From contig PYST01000248.1 in the NCBI GenBank assembly GCA_003049485.1, positions 2,275 through 58,700 of the forward strand: a stretch of 56,426 bases of DNA. The letters are read 5' to 3'. The stretch comes from Ophioceras dolichostomum (lineage: Eukaryota > Ascomycota > Sordariomycetes > Magnaporthales > Ophioceraceae). Made by a program: the position numbers and the translations under genes. Positions 36,639 through 47,574 of this stretch are shown piece by piece. The notes below the pieces were generated by a model that did no database searches, was not told the origin of the DNA, and saw only the letters and a program-made list of their open reading frames with translations. Each line of letters begins with the position of its first letter. The first letter of the stretch is position 1.

Positions 36639-37325
36639 TCAGTGCGATCCCTCCATGGCCTTCTTCACCGACGCGCGCTCGCCCAGGTTCTTCACCCACT
36701 TGGTGACGTTGGGGTACTTCGCGGTGTCGTACTCGCCGTTCTCCACGAGGAACTTGGCCGCGCCGGCCTGCCAAGGGAAGAAGGCCAAGTCGGCGTAGCT
36801 TACGCGGTCGCCCACGAGCCAGGGCCCATCACCCTCGGGCTCGTTGACCTTGGACTTGGCCAGGATGCCCTCCAGCACGCCCGTGACGCGGTTGATTTCG
36901 TTCACGTACCGCGTCCGCGCGCTCTCCAGCTTCTCCGGGTGGTAGCGTGAGAACCACACCGCCTGCCCGTAGTAGGGGCCCTGGCCGGACACCTGGTAGA
37001 ATAGGTACTGCTTGGCGTGGTACGCGTCGTGCGAGCCGGCGGGGAAGCTGATGAGGTTCTTCGTGTCGTATTTCTCGACGAGGTACTCCATGATGGCTCC
37101 CGACTCCCAGAGCGTCAAGTCCGTATTGGGATCGTAGATGGCGGGCACACGGCCGTTGGGGTTGATGGCCTCGTACTCCGGGGTCTTGGAGCCGCCCTTC
37201 ATGATGTCGACGAAGATCGTCTCGTAGGGCAGCCCGAGCTCCTCGCAGACCATCACTGGCTTGGGCGGGTTCGGACCGCCGATGCCCCAGATCTTGATGG
37301 GCTTGAGGGTCGAGTTCAACGACAT
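36639..37325 (-). CDS. Glutathione S-transferase (Ure2/GTT-like)
   Basis: Intronless, 228 aa, full length for the family. It conjugates glutathione to electrophiles or reduces peroxides, in the cytosol. The N-terminal thioredoxin-like domain (about 8-90) contains IWGIGGPNPPKPVMVCEELG, the cis-proline motif GRVPAI (about 58-63) and the glutathione gamma-Glu binding WESGAIMEYLVEKYD. The all-helical C-terminal domain has YLFYQVSGQGPYYGQAVWF, typical of fungal Ure2p-related GSTs, and the late GDRVSYADLAFFPW segment (N-capping box). A TATA-rich palindrome about 150 bp upstream fits as core promoter. It is intact although it lies between two damaged paralogous genes. Confidence 0.93.
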   Translation of the reverse strand: MSLNSTLKPIKIWGIGGPNPPKPVMVCEELGLPYETIFVDIMKGGSKTPEYEAINPNGRVPAIYDPNTDLTLWESGAIMEYLVEKYDTKNLISFPAGSHDAYHAKQYLFYQVSGQGPYYGQAVWFSRYHPEKLESARTRYVNEINRVTGVLEGILAKSKVNEPEGDGPWLVGDRVSYADLAFFPWQAGAAKFLVENGEYDTAKYPNVTKWVKNLGERASVKKAMEGSH

Positions 37326-37474
37326 GGCTGGCTTTGTATTTCTGGCGGTAGGTGGTGGTGGTGGCAGTGATGAGGGAAGGGAGATGCGATCGCCGGAGTT
37401 GCTTGTTAATGGCTTAGTTGAGGTAGTCTGATGATTTAAGAGACGAGTGCCATTGGAGGAGGATACGGGCTGGC

Positions 37475-37488
37475 TTTATATATATAAA
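37475..37488. promoter_or_regulatory. Probable TATA box of the GST gene
   Basis: TTTATATATATAAA, a perfect palindrome 150-163 bp upstream of the GST start codon on the minus strand. Confidence 0.55.
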
Positions 37489-38775
37489 GATCTGCGTCTC
37501 AGGTCTACCGTGTCCGAGCACCAGATCAGACTGAGGGAACTGAGGGACGGGATGAAAGACGAGTGAGTTTGCCCGATGTGATGTGCATCGCGATGAACCC
37601 CGTCGGTGTTTCTATGCTACCCCTCTCTGCGGAATGTTCTCTCCAGCATATGCTGTGCTCCAACACATTCGTTAACTCCAATTAACTCCGTTGCAATTTC
37701 CTGGTTGGGACATGAGGGAACCTTTGCCGAATGTTGTACTGGCATGTTGGCAGCCCAACGTTGAGGGCCCCGGTGTTGGTATGAGTTTGTAATTGGCTAG
37801 GGAGTTTCCCGTTAGCGTCCCGTTCCGGACTCCTTGCCCGAAAGGCCGAGGACCATCAAAAGTTCCTCCGACCACACCAAATGTATTATTCAGCCCAATG
37901 AAACACGGAATCTCGAGAATGGGTTTGTAATCAGCCAAAGAACCACCACTCTTCCCAAAACATCTCGCGCGCGCGAGGACCACTTGCCTGCCGTTTGTTG
38001 TACATGTCGAGTTCTGATTGGTTCGGAAAGCGAAAAAAAAACATTAGCATACATCGAGATTCCATATCAGGATCACCCAGGACCCGGTACTACTATGATT
38101 CACCGAGTACCGACGTCTTCCTCAAACGTCCAGGACAAGTAAAGCTTTCCACAAGGGCCGCGCTGTCCACGTCCCCTATTCTTTGCAGGATTCCTCCTAT
38201 GAGGCGCAAGAATCGAGGCACACACTTGAAAAACATCGGCTCCTCGTATGCCTGCTTCTGCCTAGCAAAGCCCCATCATACGGGTGCTTGGTAACCCTTG
38301 AGATGGAATACGTCCAAGAGAAGGGATGCAAAAAGCTGTATGGTCAATTTTCCTAACTGCTTATCTCAGGTATTCTCCTGCTCTCTTCTCACGAAAGGAA
38401 TGTGTCCTCGATCTTCATGCTCGGGCCTCCACCGTATCAAGTCAAACTGCGAATGAAACTGTCAAATGGAAACGTGCTCCCAGACACTGAACGGAATGCG
38501 AACCGGGCAGAGAATAAAAACGAAGAATTAGGAATGGAGGCCAACTGCACAACCAAAGAAGATGGAAGGGGGCAAAAGGCATCGCAAAGGAGAGTCGAAA
38601 GAGTTCGCAGACGCCGTCCATGATCGCCGAGTTCGTGGGACAGCTTTGAAGCCACGCTGCTGGACCAACGAGCAGGGAGATGCGGGCAGTGCCAGTCCCC
38701 TTGTGTGGAAGGGTGTTCCTCGCAGTACGCGTCTTAAATGCGTTTGAGGGTATGGCTGGGTTCACCAGGCAAGCA
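37489..38775. other. Intergenic, no gene seen
   Basis: Upstream of the GST and downstream of the coiled-coil gene. Only short overlapping ORFs. Confidence 0.4.
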
Positions 38776-39525
38776 TCAGACAGATCGGCGTGATGGCGGA
38801 GGTAGCGGAGCAGAGCCACCTCGCGGTAAGGGCTGAGACGCTGACTGTGGCTCCTCTTTCATAGTAGGGTGGATTCTGGCGTTGAGATTGGGCTCCTGCT
38901 TGAGGAGACCATCAAACTTCTCCATCGTAGCGCCGTAGCTCACCTGGAGCCTCGCCATCGCGGTGATCCTCTCGCTGAGCTGCACCCCAAGGACGCGGTT
39001 CACACTGCACTCATGGCTGAGCTGCTTGGTGAGTTGCTCGACGGCTTTGATTTTGTCCCTCAGGTCAAGTGTGAGCTTCTCATTAGCTCGCTCAGCCGAG
39101 GCCTTTTCTCCTCGAAGAGTCTTCGACTCCATCCTTGAGCGTGTGAGCTGCTCTTCTAGGTGCGTCGCGTTGAGCCGGAGGGCTTGATTTTTCGCGCGAA
39201 GTGTTTGAGTGCGTGCCTCGAGGTCTTTGGCGTATGTTCTTTTTTGATCACGTTCGTTGCTCGTAAACTCCAACCAGCCCCATGTTGTCTCCTCCCAAAT
39301 TGCATCTGCCTGTCGTGCCGTGGCCAGAGAGTCCTGGAGGTCAGTGAGAGTTTGCTCCACCTTGGCAAACGCAGTCTCGCGATTTCTGTGCGCGGTCTTT
39401 CTTAGCTCCCCACACTTCCTGAGAAATTGCGACCGCTCAACGGGATCTTGCTGGCAATCAGCGACGCGGCTCGCACTACGAGAACCTCGGCCATCCTCGT
39501 TGCTGTCTTCGGCCACGCCTGGCAT
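38776..39525 (-). CDS. Coiled-coil protein of unknown function
   Basis: 249-aa open frame from an ATG (MPGVAEDSNEDG). Residues ~30-205 are Glu/Lys/Arg/Ala/Leu-rich with heptad spacing of hydrophobics (for example AFAKVEQTLTDLQDSLATAR, ALRLNATHLEEQLTRSRMES, NEKLTLDLRDKIKAVEQLTK), so a long coiled coil is predicted. The tail is Pro/Ser-rich. Upstream the same frame is open for another ~65 codons (VTDKGSTT...MPYKRAATPSSSAEQSRKK) and is interrupted by only one TAG a few bases before this ATG. The gene may therefore have been longer and truncated at its 5' side, or an intron may hide the stop. No partner or function can be inferred. Confidence 0.55.
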   Translation of the reverse strand: MPGVAEDSNEDGRGSRSASRVADCQQDPVERSQFLRKCGELRKTAHRNRETAFAKVEQTLTDLQDSLATARQADAIWEETTWGWLEFTSNERDQKRTYAKDLEARTQTLRAKNQALRLNATHLEEQLTRSRMESKTLRGEKASAERANEKLTLDLRDKIKAVEQLTKQLSHECSVNRVLGVQLSERITAMARLQVSYGATMEKFDGLLKQEPNLNARIHPTMKEEPQSASQPLPRGGSAPLPPPSRRSV

Positions 39526-39920
39526 CTGCCGCTACTTCTTCCTGGACTGCTCAGCGGAGGAGGACGGAGTGGCCGCCCGCTTGTACGGCATCGCGACCGA
39601 TGTCGTTGAGGGCGAAGCTAGATCGCCAGTTGACCAGTCAGCGAGTTCCTGCTCATCCGGCCAGGCAGTCAGGCGAAGACTTAATGGTGTGGTGCTACCC
39701 TTATCCGTCACAGCCTCTCGGCAGCCTCCTCTGCGCCTGTCGGGACCTGTCGGGACCTGAGGATGGCGGAGGGACGAACGCGTAAGAGCGAGTTAGTAAT
39801 GTTAGGAAAATAGGGAAATAAAAGCGGTGAGGATGCTGCGGTTACTAGTCAATACCCCAGTGATAGGGAATCTGTGACAGAACGTTTTTGCTGGTGAAGC
39901 TGGGTGTCTAACCGAAGATA
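39526..39920. other. Possible lost 5' part of the coiled-coil gene
   Basis: The minus-strand frame in phase with the coiled-coil ORF is open from about 39525 to 39720 apart from the single TAG next to its ATG. A short tandem duplication CTGTCGGGAC lies at 39738-39759. Nothing else is recognised. Confidence 0.35.
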
Positions 39921-40425
39921 TTAGATGAAAGACTGGAGCTTTGACGGCGTCGTGATTGAGTCACTCGCAGATCGGCGCCTGTGCGGCGCTTGCTCTGCTT
40001 TCGCCTCGGAGCCGTCCCTCTCCGACGGCGACGTGGACAGGTTCGTTGTGCTGAGCGCCGAGAGAGGGCGTGGAAAGATTGAGGACTGTGTGAGCTTTTG
40101 GGGGCCCGAAAGCCGGCCTTCCCGCCCCGAAACAGCAGCCAACGGGGTGAAAAGGGACCGAAGAAGCACGAGCAGGTGACTAAGGTGGCAGAAGAGGAAG
40201 GAGAGTACCGCGCTTTGTAACGGACGGAGTACCAACAGCGCCTGCCTGTTCAGTAGTACTATTGTTTTTGTATCGTAGAAGTTCTGCCTGCTTCTGCGGC
40301 CTTTCCACATTCTGTGGAACGAGATCGTCCTTGACCTTCCTGGCGGGAACGTCCCCGTCGAAGAGGATGTCCAGCTCTTCGTATGTGCAGTTGCTCGTCT
40401 GTTTAAGAGCATGGGTGTCAGTCAT
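39921..40425 (-). CDS. Doubtful ORF pair, hydrophilic
   Basis: An ATG at 40425 opens a hydrophilic 81-codon frame (TYEELDILFDGDVPARKVKD, VPQNVERPQKQAELLRYKNN). A second minus-strand frame downstream, ending at 39921, has similarly protein-like sequence (SSIFPRPLSALSTTNLSTSP, DGSEAKAEQAPHRRRSASDS). They could be two exons of one small gene, but I could not find donor and acceptor sites with matching phase. No domain recognised. Confidence 0.25.
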
Positions 40426-40915
40426 CAGTCCCCAGTTCGTCAGCAGTATTCAAGACTCCATCAGCCGATAGAATCGGGTGTGGCTGCATAGGTACCCGGG
40501 CAACCGGAAGCAGCTCCAGGCCAAAGACAAGAGGCTCAGTCAGCTCCATAAGAACTCGATTATTGCGCCAATACGGGCTTCGCTGGGTTAATCAGATAAG
40601 GTGTGGCGACAACGATGGCTATGTACGAAGCACGGGTGATGGTCGCGGGGAGACCTCGCGTTTTGGCGCGTAGCTTTCATGAAGAAGTCTTGGACGAATT
40701 GGTGAAAGCCAGCGGTGGACCTATGACTCGCTCTACGTCGCGCCCGCGCGGAGGCGAGCGTTCTATTTATTCTCCCCCCATCCCTCCCTCCCTCTTTTCC
40801 TCACCTGTTTCCTTCATCCCATCGGTCTTAGTCGGCTTCGCCCTTCTACGTGGTCCCTGCAAGTGATGTCCACCCCTCCCAAACGCTCCTATTTGCTGGA
40901 GCTGCCAGCCGATAG

Positions 40916-43623
40916 ATGGAGTCCACGCTTCGGTTGAGCGGTCATAGCGTGGATGTCCGATACCCAAAATGTTGTTTTCCCTGCAGAGAAAGCATCCCGG
41001 TAAGGTGGAATTCACGGTCCCGCGACCTCCAGAGGGCGGATGTTGTGTACGGTAAGTTGAAACCCACTCCTCCTACCCATTCCTTTTCTAAAGGAAGTCT
41101 AGGTTGGCAAGCGGCTGAGCATACATACCCTACTCGACTACTCCCCACGCCCCCACAGTCCGAAACATTAAGGAGGGTGGTTTCAAGCCACGCAGGTCGA
41201 CGCTCAAACCCTACCACGAGTCTTTCTTCCCGGGAAAGGGACTCCTGGGCGCCCTGGTGCTTCGGCCACGGATGGCATGCTCGCCCACAGACTCTGCTGC
41301 CAATTTGTGGAGCGCGAGTTCTCCCCACTCCAGCCGGCCGATCTGCTGTACCGGCTCGCCTGCGTTTTGCACCCGCTGCAGGAGCCGGGCTGCCCTGAGG
41401 TCGTGGACAGGACCGAAGTTGATGTCGTCCGTCGCATCCCTCGCCCTCCTTCCATACGCCGTTTTAAACTGTGTCACTATCGATCCTGTTTGGCGGAGAA
41501 TATACAACCTGCCATGCGAGCTGCAAAACGAAATCTTGCAGCATTTCCCAGAGTCGAGCCCGATGGCGCGAGCTTCGCGAGCTTGTAGCCTGGCCTGGTC
41601 CGTCACGCTTCCGGCCGAGTATGTGCCGAGATTGCAGAAACGGGGGATCAGAGGGCTGCTTTCGTCGATGAGGATCTCCAGGCTTTGGCGGCAGAATCGG
41701 CCACCGATCATCGAAGTTGCGACCCTGCGAGATGAGAGGATTGCCAGTGGGCGGCCGCTTGCTGGCGTCTTCGGTGGGCGGGCCTTCCTGTCTGGAGAGT
41801 TGGTTCGGCTTTTCCGCCAGTCGTATCTGGCCCTCGTTGAACTGATGTCCCAACAGAAATTCCAGGCATCGGGCAACGACTTGGGCATTCTAGTCTCCCT
41901 CGATCGCGTCGCGGCAGTCAAATACGCTCTCGGCGTCCGCGGAGTCCAAGCCCTCTGCGTCGTCTACACGGACGGCCAGCAGTCGGACTGGCTTGGCGAT
42001 ATTCTTGCACGAGAACAGTTTTTCGGCATCACAAAGGCCACCGACCTTCATTCCCTTGAGGTCCTCCGTGACGCAAGTATCCGGTCCGTCTCGGCTTTGA
42101 AGAGCCTCCCCTTCCTTTCATTTTTGCTTAGTAGGACAAACTGCGGGCTGACAGCCTCCTTCGATTCCCATGCAGCATACCAAGGTTAATCGCCTTGAGT
42201 TCAACGAGCTGTCGCCCACAACCTCTGGCGAACCCTGCGCTCTCTGGGACCGTGAGGCTATGACGGTCCGGCCCGACAACGAATACCGGCGCATCATTTG
42301 CCCTTCCAACCACAACGCGAGCAAAATGCACTACTATCCCCGCTGGCCGCGGGTCAACTCGCTTCCTCTCCAGTCCAGTACTGATGGCAGCTATGCTACC
42401 GGGCTGACGTTTCACTGGGGTGCATCCGAGATGTGCGGCATGTCCTCTCATTTCGCGGACGGGGCCACGTTCACGTAGGCTCGTGCTCGGTCTGCCCGTG
42501 CTACTTCCCCCTCGATCCCGGCGAGACGGTTGACTACGTAGCGCTGCGGAAGGATCTATTACTGCATAGTTCTCCAATAGTCCTGGTAGGCATTCCGTTC
42601 CTCAAACCATCACCCGCGCGGATCCTTGCGATCGGGACTACATCAATAACAGACACGCGCCATTTAACTTCTTCTCCTCCCCAGATCCACACAAGCAACA
42701 GCCGCTCGGCTGTCTTTGGGGATGCGAAATATGTCCAGACAGAAGAAGCCTTTGAGACCGGCATTCGGCCTTGGCACAGCCTGGTAAAGGACCCGAACCC
42801 GGGAGAAGCCAGCACGGTCACTCGGTTCCTGTTCATCTTCGACACCGAAGGGCGCCAGGAGGCGCCCAGCCATCATGCTTCCCACCCTGCGGCTCTCGTA
42901 AACATCGGCGTAAGCGTCCAGGTCCATCCCGCTCGCGAGGCCTGCTCTGAGAACACTTCCAACCCCACCTTTCGTCACCAGAGTTCCCAAAATCCCCCAG
43001 TCGGAGCCGCGGTTGCCTCCCTCAGACAATTCATAACCCCCTTCTCCACCCGGCACCCCTTCAAGGGCAACTGGTCCGACAGACTCCCCTTGAACCCCAG
43101 CCCGCTCACCACAACAGCCAAGCTCCACCGCGGCGTGACGCATATCAAGCTGTGGACGGCAAGCCGCGGCGGCTACCAGCGATGCATGGGCCTGCTGATC
43201 TTCTACAGTGATGGCACTGCAAGGCCTCTCGGGCGATGGGATGCCTCAAACACGACGAGCAACGGCCACATCACGTCGCTGTACGACTGCGAACGCGGCC
43301 CCAAGACAGAACTCTCCGGCCTCCTGTTCCGGTACAACTACGGCGAGCTGCCCAACGCAAAGAACAACTCTTTCATCGCATCAATCAGCCCTAAATTTAA
43401 CGATGAGATCTTAGAGAACGACCCATATTATGGGAGGGTGTCGGCGTATTGGGGCGTCACTGATGAGGAGCTCAACAGTACGACGGGCTCTGAGGTGGGA
43501 GCAACTGGGAAGAAACTGGACTTCGGCTGGATCTTCACGCATGACGGCGACTACGTCGGTCCGGTTATCGACGGGCTGGATTTCGCCATCTCTGCTCCCT
43601 CCGCCAACGTATATGACTTGTGA
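40916..43623 (+). pseudogene. Damaged copy B of the CCFxCR / F-box-like family
   Basis: The ATG at 40916 gives MESTLRLSGHSVDVRYPKCC followed by FPCRES. A GTAAGT donor at 41052 and a CAG acceptor at 41157-41158 remove a 107-nt intron in the same place as in copy A. The long exon continues with an F-box-like segment (YNLPCELQNEILQHFPESSP at about 41501-41560), VRGVQALCVVYTDGQQSDWL, then PDNEYRRI, GMSSHFADGATFT, and a C-terminal half with CMGLLIFYSDG, LGRWDAS and FGWIFTHDGDYVGPV, ending at 43623. Frames change at about 42131-42175 (a 45-nt GTAGGA...GCAG intron is possible but out of phase) and at 42475-42480, where one base is missing relative to copy A. A 99-nt GTAGGC...CCCAG segment at about 42588-42686 may be an in-frame intron. 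Function unknown. Confidence 0.6.
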
Positions 43624-43937
43624 TGCTCTATGGCTTGACCACTCGTGAAGGCCGTCCGTACAGCGAACGGGGCTGGGCTTCGCTAAAGCAAAGGATTCAC
43701 AGAGGAAATCATGAGCTTTGGGCGAACCGTCACATCAGGGCCAGCATGTAAACTGTGTTGGTCTTAGGATACTCTTTTGATAGTATCTACTAGTATTAGC
43801 AAAACAATCTTTCTCTCGAACGGTTATTCACCAAGCGTGAATTGTTGTTTTGACCGCCTCTTCTTATTCACCCCACCCCGCAACCGACTAGGAGCACTCC
43901 GCTAACCGAAAAGACCGTTGATTATACAGCTGCGGCT
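43624..43937. other. Convergent 3' region, no gene seen
   Basis: The plus-strand copy B and the minus-strand carboxypeptidase end towards each other here. Confidence 0.5.
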
Positions 43938-45824
43938 CTAGGATGAAGAGATGGGCTTCCCCTGCATGATCTGCTTGAAGACCTGAAGCGACACCTCAGG
44001 CTCTGCATAACATTTGGACATCAGCTGCAGCTCTCGAAGCGAGACTCACGTGGTGGTGGGGGAAGTCACTCACGATAGTACGGAACCTTATGCCCGGCAT
44101 CGAAGACACGCAACCAGTTCAGCTTCCCCGCGGTCTTGAACTCTCCGTGGACCTCCCCGTCGACCGTGTAGTTGGACATCGTGGCGTTTCGGAACTCAGC
44201 CGCGTCCGTCGAGTTGATGGCGTCTGCTACGAAGAGGTTGCCCACCCAGTTGCAAATCCAGTCTGAGGATATGACCCGAGTTTCCCAGTCCGAGATTAGC
44301 CACTGATTGGGAGGGAGCAAGCGAATATCCAGTGGAGCGTGAACATAGCAGCCATTTCCAAAGACGCGGTAGAAAGACAAGCGATGTCGAGGGCGAGGGG
44401 AGGAAGTTTGAAAACGTACCAGCATCACCAGCCCACATCAAGATATTGACACCGGACTGGGCCACCTCCGAGAGTCTGCCCAGAAACGACCGAGCCCCTG
44501 CCATGGCGCGAAGAATTGTAAGCACCTAGCCACCAAGACATACAGAAGCTAGGTAGCTATTTGCCTTGTGCTATACTGAGTAGAGCGAGGGAAAAGAGAA
44601 TTACAAGAACTTACTGTCGCCCGTCTTGGAAAAGTTAATCCGTGACCCTAGTACGCACTCTTCGAACAGCTTCTGCGCCGCGAGCTTCTCCCGAATGTCG
44701 GCGCGATTGAGGTAGTCGACGTACGTCTTCGGCGGGTCCACGTTCTGCATCGAGGAAGGCAGCCTCACGTCGTAAACGTTAAAACTGACCTCCGCCCGAA
44801 CCACGTTTTCCATCCCCCAGCGGCAGAGCCCCTCCGCGTCGCGGCAGACCTGGTTTGTCTCCTCCGTCTGATTCATTCCGCCGAGGAGGCCGCCGGCAGG
44901 GCAGTTGTCAAGCCTCGGCAAGCACATGTTCTTGAAGTAGTTCATCGACGTCTTGAACTTCTTCTCGGTCGTCATGCCGGGCAGGTGGTTGTTCTCAAGC
45001 GCGAAATTGGCAAAGGCCGGGTACTGCAGCTTGGCGTCGATCCAGCCGTTGTTGATGCCCAGCGCCACGAGCGAGATCTTCTCGCCCTTGACGGTCCCCT
45101 CGGCGATCCTCCTGTTCTGGTCTTCGAAGTACGCCGCGAACTCGGGCCCGTAGTGGCCCCCGTACGACTCGGTCCAGAGGCCGAAGTCGCGCCTCTTGTA
45201 CTTCGGGAAGGCGTCGTACCAGGCCTGCATGAACTTCCAGACACCGCGCGCCGCCGAGACTGTCGAGGACACGTTGTCGTTGCCGGCGCTGAAGCCGACG
45301 CCCATGGGCTGGTCTATGTAAATCATGTTGGCGTACTCGTTCCAGGAGTAAGGGTTGAGCGTCGGCTCGTCGTCCGCCGAGGCGCCCTTTTCAAAGTGGC
45401 AGGGTCCGTTCTCCTGGAAGAGGCCGATCATCGACGAGCAGCCCGGTCCACCGTTGAGCCACATGGCGAGTGGGGCCGTGTCCGGGTTGTGGCGGGCCTC
45501 GAAGAACCAGTAGAACATGTTTTGGTCTTGGGCGACCGAGATGTAGCCCGGGTACGCCCTGACGCCGGGCGTGGTCTCGCAGATGTCCGAGTTGTTGACG
45601 TAAGTCAGGACCGAGCCCGTCGCGCTGTGGTAGTAAAGACTGAATTGGCTGTCGGTGTCCCAGTGTTTATCCCAGTAGAAGGTATCCAAATCATGGAATT
45701 TGGGGGACAGGGGAGAAGGTGGGAGCTTGTCGTGACCCCACGGAGGATCGGGGATCCATGTTGCGAGTGTGGGCACAGCGAGGGCCGCGGTGGCCAGCAG
45801 AGCTGAAACAAACGGGATCTGCAT
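43938..45824 (-). CDS. Secreted serine carboxypeptidase (S10), four exons
   Basis: Predicted 513 aa. It removes C-terminal residues from peptides, at acidic pH outside the cell or in the vacuole. Exons are 45824-44615, 44497-44420, 44262-44074 and 44002-43938. The introns are 117, 157 and 71 nt (GTAAGT, GTACGT, GTGAGT donors), all phase 1 and all closing. A signal peptide (MQIPFVSALLATAALAVPTL) is followed by the S10 core: WLNGGPGCSSMIGLFQENGP (oxyanion hole, 122-141), Asn/Glu of NPYSWNEYANMIYIDQPMGV, the nucleophile Ser220 in WTESYGGHYGPEF, Asp430 in GDADWICNWVGN, and His487 in DAGHKVPYY. Trp-Thr-Glu-Ser replaces the commoner GESY. Several N-glycosylation sequons are present (NNS, NVS, NQT). 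The start was taken at 45824 because upstream in-frame sequence is not signal-like. Confidence 0.92.
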
Positions 45825-46473
45825 TGCCGCGGTTGCTGAGGCAGAGAGGATGTCAAAGGAGGAAAGCGTTGGCGCCGGGACGCGGCGAGAAAGAAATTGA
45901 TACCAAAAATGATATTCAAGAAAGTAAATGCTAAGAATAACTCCCGATGGAAGCGAGCAGGTTGGCGCGGAAGGGATCTGCTCGGTCCTGATACTGCTGT
46001 TTGGATGAGGATGTGAAGCTGTCCCCAGGAAAAGACAAGAGGTGTAGAGGGACGAAACCTGGACAAAGGGGAAAGAAATCTTAGGCATTTCCCGGGGCCT
46101 ATGGAGACCGGCTAGTTCTGCCTTCCAGCAGTGAATACAATCGGGGAAGGAGCCCTGAGAGCATTTCGAGGGGGAACGACAAGAGCAACCGTGACTTGAG
46201 GCAGGTAGGGTTGGTTGCCCGAACCTGCCTGGAGGTACGTCAGTAATGACGACAAGCAATTTCGTCCCGATCTACGGTCAGCTCCTGCTCCTCACTTCAA
46301 CACTCCTTCCAAGTCCCAGAACGTCGCAATGGCGGGACCGGAATCTGCCAACAGAGAGAACTGCCGCATCTTCTTCCCGCAATCCTTCCCGAACGGCAGG
46401 CGACGAAAGCATGGGAAGGGTCGAAGGACGCGAAGGGCGAGAACAATGGAATCCGAATTTTTAGTCTGCCGAT
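45825..46473. other. Promoter side of the carboxypeptidase, no gene seen
   Basis: The minus-strand frame is open upstream of the chosen start but lacks protein character. The LINE insertion begins at its right end. Confidence 0.45.
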
Positions 46474-46482
46474 TTGCCGGCA

Positions 46483-46485
<3 letters not shown>

Positions 46486-46558
<73 letters not shown>
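46486..46558. repeat. (TGA/ATG)n microsatellite, the LINE 3' tail
   Basis: About 24 uninterrupted trinucleotide units. The tract abuts the left target-site duplication and lies at the 3' end of the minus-strand LINE fragment, so it is read as that element's terminal repeat tail. Confidence 0.93.
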
Positions 46559-47371
46559 TAATTATTTAACGTCTGAAGTCGGAATCTGCCCGAGATCCCT
46601 GCCTCCCGAGGGGCATAAGACGTGCTAGCGACTACCGAGCGACTATGTACAAGGAACTAGTGCTTGAATGTGAGGTTAAAGAGAGGAAACGCAAACACAG
46701 AACGAGGAATAGCTAGCATATCGTGCTCTGGGGCGTAGTGCCCCATTGCGTACGTGTTCTTCAAGCCGCATTCCCACCCCCCAATTAGCTCGGGGCTGGC
46801 GCTCGGCGTTTCATTGCTTCCGTTTGTGGCGGCTGCTGTGGGCGTTTTAATGCTATATCTGTCCTTGAAAGGGAGACGGTTGGTTGTCGTGGGCGCGAGC
46901 GATGCTGGTGTGCCGCGTCCGGAAAGTCGGCCGCTTAGAGGTCCTTGAGCCTTTTACGGGTGGCGGATGATTATTATTTGGCCTATACGCTTATTGGCGC
47001 CTTCTTCCAGGGGTATATTCATATCGGTTGCTCTCAGGAGCTGGGTCGGCCTTAGGCCAGGAAGTGCGGAGCTGGCGCGCCTTTCGGCAATATACCATGT
47101 GCACTGGGGTTCGGTCTTCCCCGCAGGAGCGGGGGGGGGTTTTCGGCGTAGTTGAACTTCTCGTGGTACCACTGAAAGTCTCCGTGGCCGGTCCGGGCAG
47201 CGATAAGCTGGTGGACGGTGCGGCGTGGGAGGGAAAGTGCTGGGGGGCAGGAGGCGTGCACCTCCGTCAGCCCTAGTTCCTTATACCGGTTGGTGGTCCC
47301 TTCCTTCCACCAGTCGTTCCAGGCGTTCCTCCCGAGCTTTCTGGCCATTCCTTTAACCCCTGCGACCGTGC
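46486..47371 (-). mobile_element. 5'-truncated Tad1-like LINE retrotransposon with target-site duplication
   Basis: An 886-bp fragment read on the minus strand. Its coding part is the C-terminus of a non-LTR retrotransposon polyprotein: a WNDWWKEGTTNRYKELGL stretch, LSLPRRTVHQLIAARTGHGD, and, in a shifted frame after a 9-G run (47131-47139), a CGEDRTPVHMVYCRK zinc-knuckle segment, with a stop at 46991-46993. About 430 bp of 3' UTR follow, then a (CAT)n tail at 46486-46558. The 12-bp sequence TTTGCCGGCAGA flanks the element directly on both sides (46474-46485 and 47372-47383). This is what target-primed reverse transcription with 5' truncation leaves. Dead copy. Confidence 0.85.
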
Positions 47372-47574
47372 TTTGCCGGCAGAGGTAGGTTGCCCCGTAT
47401 CTCGTCTTCTCCTCCATTGGTAAGGCGGTCGAAAGTCTAACTTCGTCAGTATCAGGACTTGGCTGTATCTTTCACGGGTCATATCTAGTTACATCTACAT
47501 TCAACGAGGTTATTGGCCAAGACACCTTACCTTTGTTCGCCGAGATCTTCCCAGGCACCACGAATCAAGGCACC

